From: Tahibacter caeni
GTDB lineage: Bacteria > Pseudomonadota > Gammaproteobacteria > Xanthomonadales > Rhodanobacteraceae
Direction of reading: 5' to 3'
Assembly: GCF_024609805.1 (NCBI RefSeq)
Contig: NZ_JANFVR010000005.1
Location: 1 to 47,297, forward strand
Length of the DNA: 47,297 nucleotides
The notes below the pieces were generated by a model. That model was given only the letters and a program-made list of their open reading frames with translations, had not been told where the DNA came from and did no database searches. Both the position numbers and the translations under genes were made by a program. Shown here piece after piece: positions 23,959 to 29,926 of this stretch; positions within the stretch are counted from its first letter, which is position 1, and each line of letters starts with the position of its first letter.

Positions 23959-24843
23959 CTATGAGCTCCCAAACTCTTCAGAGGCCTTCAGCATTTCAGC
24001 GCAAACCTCATCGGGATTTCTGTGGCTGAACATATGCTCGTTGGCATTGCGCCATATCAATAAATTGTGCGCTCCGCCATTTCCCTTGAGGGGGTAGTAC
24101 TGGTTTGCCGGCTCGCTGGTCCGATTGTCAAACAACAACAAACGGGCCGGGCTGATCGGGAACAGAATGCTGGTTTCGGAGTTCTTTATGCCTCGAAACC
24201 GATCGGACGGATGCAAGAACGTAATCGGGTTATCGCTCGTAATGAATACTGGTTGATCGGCGATCACCATCGACCAGCGCATTGCCATGAACATCTTGGC
24301 GTAAACACCGGCGCCGCTTATTTCTTCAATCCAGAAGCGTTTAATGTCATCTTCCCCTGCGTCTCGATACGCGGGCCACTTCTCCAGATCTAGCTCATAT
24401 TCTTTCCCGTTTATCTCAACTGACGACGCTGGCCCGCCTGGCCCCGAGTGAAAATCCACGAGTTGAGCATGCATTTCTTGAGTTAGCTGCAGGAACGCGG
24501 GATTGCGAAGCATCAGGGTGGCCGCGAGCAGCGAGACCATTTTTCGCAATGGGTCCCAGCTCAAGTCAATCATGTCGTCCCGCAGCTTCTTCCAAACGAC
24601 CGAGCCAAACCATTGCTCCAAATCCGCTAGCTTGTGTTCGAAGCTGTCATCTCGCTGCCCGTCAGCATCCTTTGGTACATACAAGTGGAATCGGACAGCT
24701 ACCTTGTCGATTCCCTTGAGCTCCGGGTCTCCGGATGTTCTGCCGAATCGCCAGATCTTTTTCTTTTCGTCGTCCGAAGCAAATCCACGCAGATACGCTT
24801 GCGGCACCCAATGGCAGCGCTTCGTTACGTTGGCCTTGCCCAT
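23959..24843 (-). CDS. DUF4238 family protein
   Basis: This 294-residue protein begins MGKANVTKRCHWVPQAYLRG; the KxxHWVPQxYLxxF motif defines DUF4238. Later landmarks are PVFITSDNPITFLHP and ARLLLFDNR. The ATG at 24843 follows GAGAGGGTCAGG; an in-frame ATG at 24870 is less well placed. The biochemical role of the family is unknown to me, though members are frequent in defence islands and prophages. Here it lies upstream of, and on the same strand as, the 1067-residue gene (234-base gap) and is the last gene before the island-end tRNA scar. Confidence 0.82.
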   Translation of the reverse strand: MGKANVTKRCHWVPQAYLRGFASDDEKKKIWRFGRTSGDPELKGIDKVAVRFHLYVPKDADGQRDDSFEHKLADLEQWFGSVVWKKLRDDMIDLSWDPLRKMVSLLAATLMLRNPAFLQLTQEMHAQLVDFHSGPGGPASSVEINGKEYELDLEKWPAYRDAGEDDIKRFWIEEISGAGVYAKMFMAMRWSMVIADQPVFITSDNPITFLHPSDRFRGIKNSETSILFPISPARLLLFDNRTSEPANQYYPLKGNGGAHNLLIWRNANEHMFSHRNPDEVCAEMLKASEEFGSS

Positions 24844-25051
24844 CCTGACCCTCTCAAAATGTACGGTCAAAAGGAATCAACATCACAGGGCCATTGAAAC
24901 CTCTTGCAGGCGCACTACCTGCCGCAGCACTCCATCAGCAAACCATCTCGCCGGCTGAGACTGCGAGTTCGATCTGAAGTAAGCGGAGCTACCTCGGCCT
25001 TGACTCTCCGCTGAGGTCAATCTATACCACATCAGACGCGCTCGACTATTA

Positions 25052-25091
25052 CTTACACACCTCTTACACACTGACACACTTTCTTACACAC
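25052..25091 (+). repeat. phased CTTACACAC direct repeats beside the tRNA scar
   Basis: CTTACACAC occurs perfectly at 25052-25060, 25063-25071 and 25083-25091, and as CTGACACAC at 25071-25079. Spacing is 8 to 12 bases, about one helical turn. A very AT-rich segment with TATCGATA follows. The position about 55 bases from the tRNA-Leu fragment fits integrase arm sites or an excisionase site. Confidence 0.65.
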
Positions 25092-25147
25092 TTTTCGATT
25101 TTCGCTAAAAATATCGATAAAATTCATATGCTTAAAAATTTGAACCC

Positions 25148-25203
25148 GACTCAAAATCTGTTTCCGGCAACGGAGTGGGGGTTCGATTCCCTCCACCGGC
25201 ACC
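25148..25203 (+). other. 3' half of a tRNA-Leu(CAA): probable att scar of the island
   Basis: From GACTCAAAATCTG to CCACCGGCACCA the sequence is the anticodon loop (CTCAAAA), 3' anticodon strand, variable arm, T-arm (GGGGGTTCGATTCCC), acceptor 3' strand and CCA of a leucine tRNA. The 5' half is missing: upstream is AT-rich DNA and only GA of the 5' anticodon strand is present. Islands that insert in tRNA genes leave exactly such a 3' fragment at their far end. It is not the 3' end of the intron-bearing tRNA-Leu at 18596, which differs. Confidence 0.8.
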
Positions 25204-25488
25204 ATCAGCGAGTCCGGCGCCATCGCCGACGTCCTGAATCCCGCAGCAAGCGCCCTCTCCGCATCGGACGTCCACGACACCGGTCGCATTGCGTTCACCG
25301 TGACGGCAGGTCCAGGCCGGCGGTCCCGGCCCGAACCTGCTTCCCCAGTCCTGCATCCATCTTTCGCCCCCTGATCGATGGCCGTTCCGCGAGCTGGCGT
25401 GGTTTCTTCGACGCCGAGTCCTTCGGCGAAGAACGATGCGCCCCATATCACGCGGCCGGCTTCCCGTTTTCTGCGACGGTCCCGGACC

Positions 25489-25764
25489 TCAGCTCGGCTT
25501 GAGCGAAGAAATGGAATCGTTCGTTCCGCCCCAGTCGCTGTAGTCGGGATAGGTGCCGTCGCCGGTCGGACCGCCGACGGAACTCACGGTCCAGGTCTTG
25601 CCGCCGTAGTTGATGTCCTCGTAGAGCGTCCACTGGCCATCAATCACGATCAGCGACGACGTCTTGTCGTTCCAGCCCTGCGGCACCAGGTCGGGATCGG
25701 CGACCGTCACCACCAGCGCGCTGCCGCCGAAGTTCACGTCTTCGAACAGGATGATCTTTGCCAT
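25489..25764 (-). CDS. single-domain beta/gamma-crystallin
   Basis: This 91-residue protein is made of two Greek-key motifs: KIILFEDVNFGGSALVV ending in NDKTSSL, and WTLYEDINYGGKTWTV ending in NDSISSL. The two N/D-N/D-x-x-S/T-S strings (NDKTSS, NDSISS) are the double calcium-binding clamp of microbial beta/gamma-crystallins. There is no signal peptide. It probably binds Ca2+ and may serve in stress or dormancy, as for other bacterial members. The ribosome-binding site is AAGGGGAAAG. The leader carries two hairpins and a perfect inverted repeat further upstream, so its expression is probably controlled. Confidence 0.93.
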   Translation of the reverse strand: MAKIILFEDVNFGGSALVVTVADPDLVPQGWNDKTSSLIVIDGQWTLYEDINYGGKTWTVSSVGGPTGDGTYPDYSDWGGTNDSISSLKPS

Positions 25765-25783
25765 GACTTTCCCCTTGTTTCGA

Positions 25784-25818
25784 ATGGCCGTCAGGCCATG
25801 CCGGAGCCATTCTCCGGC
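25784..25818 (-). promoter_or_regulatory. two tandem hairpins in the crystallin mRNA leader
   Basis: ATGGCC/GGCCAT with a 4-base loop (25784-25799) and GCCGGAG/CTCCGGC with a 5-base loop (25800-25818) abut each other. They sit 20 bases upstream of the start codon, next to the ribosome-binding site. Neither has a U-tract. They may stabilise the mRNA or modulate translation. Confidence 0.5.
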
Positions 25819-25852
25819 ACCGCACGTTGCAATCTTTCCACTTTAATTGTCA

Positions 25853-25883
25853 ATACAACAATGCAAAGTAATTATTGTTGTAT
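25853..25883. promoter_or_regulatory. perfect inverted repeat upstream of the crystallin gene (operator candidate)
   Basis: ATACAACAAT (25853-25862) and ATTGTTGTAT (25874-25883) are perfect 10-bp arms around an 11-base centre, in an AT-rich pocket about 90-120 bases upstream of the crystallin start. A promoter such as TTTGCA / TAAAGT on the minus strand would overlap it. The shape suits a dimeric regulator. Confidence 0.55.
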
Positions 25884-26245
25884 ACGTATTTATGAAATCT
25901 TCTCCGGAACGTGATAGGACGCGCCTTCGTGCTGCGCTAGGCATCACGTTGCCCCTTTCGCGTACCGCCTGCGCAAAGCACGCTCCGCCTTCCGGGACCT
26001 CCGAACAGTCGGCGTTCGGCGGGAAGCGCCCCGGAAAGTCTGCACTCCGCATCGAGGCCTGGCTTCCGGGGTGCGGGCGCGGAGGTCGGAAGACCCTGTC
26101 CTCCCGGAAGAGCTCGCCGCTTCGGCGAAGGCGATCGAGGAACAGCGCATCGCCGGACGCGAGTCGCGCAGGACCCGCCACGTGGCAACCCCGTTGCGCC
26201 GCCGCGCCTTTCGCGCCGCCGCCTCCAAACCGTCGCAGTAGCCGG
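25884..26245. other. gene-free GC-rich stretch between crystallin and metallohydrolase genes
   Basis: Open frames here are Arg/Pro/Ser-rich in all directions, lack ribosome-binding sites and look like random translation of GC-rich DNA. I see no gene, tRNA or repeat. It probably holds the terminator-free spacer and the start of the next gene's leader. Confidence 0.5.
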
Positions 26246-26423
26246 CTATGATACGGACCCGTACGGGCAGGCGCCCGACGACGGCAGCGGAGCGGAGCTC
26301 CGCCGCCGAAGCCTCGCCATGACGGCACAGGCTGATCACGCCATTTCGACGATCGGAGCGAGGACGCAGCCCGAGCGGCTCTGCGCCCGTACAGGGCGCG
26401 CGAAATCCTGAGGGGGGGATTTC
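26246..26423 (+). promoter_or_regulatory. structured leader of the metallohydrolase gene with hidden ribosome-binding site
   Basis: A possible -10 (TATGAT, 26247-26252) lies in GGCTATGAT. The presumed leader is dense in hairpins, e.g. GCGGAGCTCCGC, GCGCCC-gtaca-GGGCGC, and finally GAAATCC (26402-26408) pairing with GGATTTC (26417-26423), which encloses the GAGGGGG Shine-Dalgarno in its loop. Some words recall c-di-GMP riboswitches but the core does not match. Regulation through the leader is plausible, not shown. Confidence 0.4.
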
Positions 26424-26425
26424 TC

Positions 26426-28135
26426 ATGTCCTTGCCATCGGCGCGCCTCGTCGCGCTCGGTCTGCTGTTGGCTGCGACCGGCGCGGCCGCCACCGTCGCC
26501 CACGAACACGACGAACTCGAAGCGAGCCTGGACTTTCCGTTCCGCGCCGACGCGGACGGCGCGCGCCGCGGCGCCGTCGAACTGCTGTATCCGGGCCGCG
26601 ACGGCGTGGCCGTCGCCTGGCAGCTGCGCCTGTTCGCGGCGGACGGCCGCGTGCTGCGCCGCTGGAGCGGCGAAGCGCTGGCCGGCGACAAGCGCCGGCG
26701 CCTGGAACTGGACTGGGACGGCCGCGACGAGCGCGGCGACCGCGTCGCCGACGGCATCTACCGGCTGGAATTCGCGGCCGGCGCCGGCGGCGCCGAGGAG
26801 CTGCAGACCGCGCTAGCGGCGCAGGCCGCGCCGCCCTCGCTGGCCCGCACGGCCGACATCGTGCATGAGGATTGGAGCATCGCCGTCGGCGCGCCGCCGC
26901 GGGCCCGGTTGCCGGCCGACTTCCGGCCTTTGCCGAGCGGCGCGACGGATCTCGACGTCGCCGTGCCGTCCGGCGACGCGCGCTACGTGATCCATTACGG
27001 CAACCTGCACAGCCAGACCAATCACAGCGACGGCGGCGGCGACCTGAGCACCTGCAACAACGCCGAGTCGCCGCAGTCCGGCGCCTACGGTCCGGCCGAT
27101 GCGTTCGCCTACGCGCAGGCACACGGGCTCGACTTCCTGCTCGCGAGCGAGCACAACCACATGTACGACCGTTCCACCGGCACCAACACGAACGCGTCGC
27201 AGCAGTTCGCGCTGGACCTGTACCAGTCGGGCCTCGACGCGGCGGCGACCTACACGGCCGACCATGCGGGGTTTCTCGCGCTCTACGGCATGGAATGGGG
27301 CGTCACGACCAACGGCGGCCATCTGAACATCATCGGCGCTGAGGCCTTGTACGGCTGGGAGTACAACGCGGCGAACCAGCTGATCGGCAGCTTCTATACG
27401 CCCAAAAGCGACTACGCGTCGTTGTATACATTCATGCGCGGCCAGCAGGTGATCGGCCAGTTCAACCACCCGACCAGTTCGGGGCAGTTCGTCGTCGACG
27501 GTGACGCCGTGGGCTATACCGCCGACGGCGACGAGGTCATGGTGCTCAGCGAAGTGCTGAACAGCTCCGCGTTCTCCATCGCTACGGACGAATCCGAGAC
27601 CAGCCGCAGCAGCTACGAAAGCGTCTGGAAGAAGCTGCTCGAGCGCGGCTATCACGTCGCACCGGCCAGCAACCAGGACAACCACTGCGCGAACTGGGGC
27701 GCGTCCTATGGCAACCGCACGGCCGTGCTGATTCCTCAGGGACAGGCGCTGACCGCCGCGAGCCTGCGCGACGCGCTGCGCGCGCGCCGCGTGTTCGCGA
27801 CGATGGACAAGACCGCGCAGATCCTGCTGACGAGCGGCGAGCGCCTCATGGGCCAGCGCTTCGCGAACGACGGCGCGCTGAACCTGCGCGTCGACTACGC
27901 GAGCACGCGCGGACGCACGGCGAGCCAGGTGCAGATCTACGAAGGCGTGCCCGGCCGCAACGGCACGGTGACCTTGGCGGCGAGCAGCGCCCAGGCCGTG
28001 CTGAATCCCGCCGCCGGCGAACATTTCTACTACGCGAAGATCACTCAGGACGACGGCGCCCTGCTCTGGTCCGCACCGCTGTGGGTGACCCAGCTCGCGC
28101 CGGAAGACCGGATCTTCGGCAGCGGGTTCTACTGA
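26426..28135 (+). CDS. secreted CehA/McbA-type (PHP-like) metallohydrolase
   Basis: This 569-residue exported enzyme has a signal peptide (1-22). A FlgD-like Ig domain follows (about 40-118, LELDWDGRDERGDRVADGIY). The PHP-type domain has metal ligands in order: GNLHSQTNHSDGGG (His 195, 197-region, 200, Asp 202), LASEHNHMYD (His 243, 245), QFNHPTSSG (His 348) and NQDNHCANWG (His 420). The CehA/McbA family includes carbaryl and amide hydrolases and phosphoesterases; the substrate here is unknown. The C-terminus ends EDRIFGSGFY, the tail motif shared with the endonuclease. The ATG follows GAGGGGGGG. It is probably periplasmic or extracellular. Confidence 0.88.
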   Translation: MSLPSARLVALGLLLAATGAAATVAHEHDELEASLDFPFRADADGARRGAVELLYPGRDGVAVAWQLRLFAADGRVLRRWSGEALAGDKRRRLELDWDGRDERGDRVADGIYRLEFAAGAGGAEELQTALAAQAAPPSLARTADIVHEDWSIAVGAPPRARLPADFRPLPSGATDLDVAVPSGDARYVIHYGNLHSQTNHSDGGGDLSTCNNAESPQSGAYGPADAFAYAQAHGLDFLLASEHNHMYDRSTGTNTNASQQFALDLYQSGLDAAATYTADHAGFLALYGMEWGVTTNGGHLNIIGAEALYGWEYNAANQLIGSFYTPKSDYASLYTFMRGQQVIGQFNHPTSSGQFVVDGDAVGYTADGDEVMVLSEVLNSSAFSIATDESETSRSSYESVWKKLLERGYHVAPASNQDNHCANWGASYGNRTAVLIPQGQALTAASLRDALRARRVFATMDKTAQILLTSGERLMGQRFANDGALNLRVDYASTRGRTASQVQIYEGVPGRNGTVTLAASSAQAVLNPAAGEHFYYAKITQDDGALLWSAPLWVTQLAPEDRIFGSGFY

Positions 28136-28681
28136 ACACCGCGGAGCTGCGAGCCGGCATGGCGCCGGCGCCGCCGGTGAGATGGACATCGGCCGCCGCG
28201 GGGCGGCCGACTCGCGAATGACCCAGGCGCGACCAAGGCCGGCCTCGCGACGGTTCCCCTGCTGGTACGCAACCGGCACGGCCCAGCCGCAGCCGACGGC
28301 GAGCCGTCGCTGACCCGATCAGCGGAAATTACCGCGCCACTCCCCCGCCGCCGCAGAACTGCAGTTCCGCGAAATCCGAACTCTTTCGTTTTTTAGCTAT
28401 TTATTAAAAAAATAAACTAGTAAAATAGACAACAACCAACAACCCTGCGGCCGTAACGCTCAGCTAACACGTCCGGGCGCAAGGTGCGTTCAGTTCTCAC
28501 CTACTCATCGCCGGCGGGACTCACGCTCGCCGCACCGGCTGCCGATCGCATTTCTCGCGTCGCGGCGGCGACCGCTACAGGTACCGGGCTCCGGTACGTG
28601 CTCCTGCAACGGGCAATGCCCCGTTGCCTCGATTTTCCCCGGAATGCAGTTCGCCACGGACGGCTCTGAGGAATTTTCCCC
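28136..28681. other. long intergenic region with AT-rich promoter-like core
   Basis: No convincing gene is present. 28386-28440 is a sharp AT-rich island in GC-rich DNA, with TTTTTTAGCTATTTATTAAA followed by TAGTAAAATAGAC. TAAAAT at 28421-28426 could be a -10 for the small gene at 28682, giving a leader of about 250 bases. The remainder is GC-rich and without visible repeats. Confidence 0.45.
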
Positions 28682-28888
28682 ATGAGCAACAATGCCAACA
28701 ACCGCAATCCGAGCGATGCCTCGAAGGCCGCGCCTGTCGAAGCCCCGACCGACAGCAAACCGGGTATGCCGGCCGATCAGCAGAAGAAGGAAAAGGAAGT
28801 CGTCGAACCCACCCGTGTGGTGCCGGCGACCGAACCCCGCGACAGCCGCCTGGGCGCAAGCCCAGGCGGCATCGTCCGCGTCGCGTGA
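28682..28888 (+). CDS. small disordered hypothetical protein
   Basis: This 68-residue Pro/Lys/Glu/Asp-rich protein starts MSNNANNRNPSDASKAAPVE after CTGAGGAATTTTCCCC, a reasonable ribosome-binding site. There is no hydrophobic segment or fold signature; it is likely disordered. The tail is LGASPGGIVRVA. Its codon choice is regular for this genome and it follows an AT-rich promoter-like zone, which favours a real gene over chance. No family is recognised. Confidence 0.5.
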   Translation: MSNNANNRNPSDASKAAPVEAPTDSKPGMPADQQKKEKEVVEPTRVVPATEPRDSRLGASPGGIVRVA

Positions 28889-29116
28889 AAGCAGCGCCGC
28901 AACGAATTCGCCGTTTTCCGCCTTGGCGATTTAACACTCCCTTACGCCTGTGGGCGCATAGTCGACCGACGTTTACGTGCCGTTCGCGGCATGGAGCGAC
29001 ACGCAGGCTCTTCCGCTACCGAAGCCTCCCATCCGCCGTTCGTGCATCCGCAGACTTCGCCGCGCCGACATCGGCGAACGGCCTGTTGCCTTGCCGTTTC
29101 CCCCCGTGGAGTCTTC

Positions 29117-29401
29117 ATGTACCTCGTCGTGCATTTCCAGTTCCGTCTGGCTCCCGGCACGAGCGTCGGGCCGGCGCTGCTCCGACGCATCTGGTGGGCG
29201 GCGGCGCAGACGCCGCAGATCGACGTGAGCCGCGCCGCGCGCCATCAAACCGACGGCTTCATCTATTCGCTGTCGGCGCCGGCCAACCTGGCCGACCTGT
29301 CCAATGTGGAAACGCGCTTGCGGTCGTTGCTCGAACGGCACGTGATCGGCGCCGTGAACACCTTGATCCGCCTGCCGGGCACCCACGGAGGAAGCGCATG
29401 A
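29117..29401 (+). CDS. hypothetical protein, first gene of a coupled pair
   Basis: This 94-residue protein starts MYLVVHFQFRLAPGTSVGPA. The ATG at 29117 follows GTGGAGTCTTC; the longer upstream frame has no such site. Its stop overlaps the next start as ATGA, so the two are translated together. The first strand and mixed helices suggest a small globular alpha/beta protein. No family is recognised. The pair has normal core codon use. Confidence 0.62.
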   Translation: MYLVVHFQFRLAPGTSVGPALLRRIWWAAAQTPQIDVSRAARHQTDGFIYSLSAPANLADLSNVETRLRSLLERHVIGAVNTLIRLPGTHGGSA

Positions 29402-29757
29402 GCTTCGACATCGCGATCGGCCGGTGCGTCGAACTCGGCGAACGTTTCGCCGTCGCCAGGCTCGACGGCGCCCTGCTCCGGAAGCTGCGTCCGGCCTACG
29501 CCTTCGTCGGCCAGCCCGGCGCGCGTCTGCGCGTGCCGCTGTCGGTCTGCAGCACGCGGCGGCCGCCCGTCATGGATCAGGAACTGTTCCTCGACTACGC
29601 GAAGGTCGCCGGCGGCGCCGAGGCCTCGCTGATTCTGCTCGGCCAGGACGACTACACCGACACCGACATCCGCCTGATCGCCAGCGGCATGGAACCGTTG
29701 CCGCGTCCGGCTCCGGAGCCGAAGCAGCGCTTCTCGGACTGGACCGGCCGGCGTTAG
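29398..29757 (+). CDS. hypothetical protein, second gene of a coupled pair
   Basis: This 119-residue protein starts MSFDIAIGRCVELGERFAVA after ACGGAGGAAGC, a strong ribosome-binding site, and overlaps the preceding stop by 4 bases. It looks beta-rich in the first half (FAVARLDGALLRKLRP) with an acidic middle (LGQDDYTDTDIRL) and a Pro-rich tail. There is no signal peptide and no recognised family. The overlap suggests it works with the 94-residue protein. Confidence 0.62.
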   Translation: MSFDIAIGRCVELGERFAVARLDGALLRKLRPAYAFVGQPGARLRVPLSVCSTRRPPVMDQELFLDYAKVAGGAEASLILLGQDDYTDTDIRLIASGMEPLPRPAPEPKQRFSDWTGRR

Positions 29758-29926
29758 ACCAGCCCGTTCCTGTTCCGCGCCTGTCGGGATATTCGCTGCG
29801 TCAGTCGCGCACGCCTGCGTCACACCGTTCGACCGTGTTCGCGTCGGCAGGCGCAGTTCCGTTGCGTCGCTGCGCCGACGGCAATGAGCTCCGCCGATTT
29901 CCGGACGCTTCCGGGCGCCTGAGCCC

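Noticed and set aside
25052-25091. CRISPR-like short repeat array
   Set aside because: Repeat units are 9 bp with 0-11 bp gaps, with no spacers of useful length and no cas genes; better read as protein-binding sites.
18596-25203. Intron-bearing tRNA-Leu as the left end of the island whose right end is the tRNA fragment
   Set aside because: The 3' halves differ in the variable arm, T-stem and acceptor stem, so the fragment comes from another tRNA-Leu(CAA) gene.
25847-26251. Open frame of 134 codons upstream of the metallohydrolase
   Set aside because: No ribosome-binding site; Arg/Ser/Pro-rich after the first 20 codons, with no sign of coding selection.
26300-26400. c-di-GMP-I riboswitch
   Set aside because: GGCACAGGC and GGACGCA words occur, but the invariant CAGGGCAAACC and GGGACGCAAAGCC blocks do not.
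26813-28279. Open frame of 488 codons antisense to the metallohydrolase
   Set aside because: Shadow translation in GC-rich DNA; the plus-strand frame has a signal peptide and all metal motifs.
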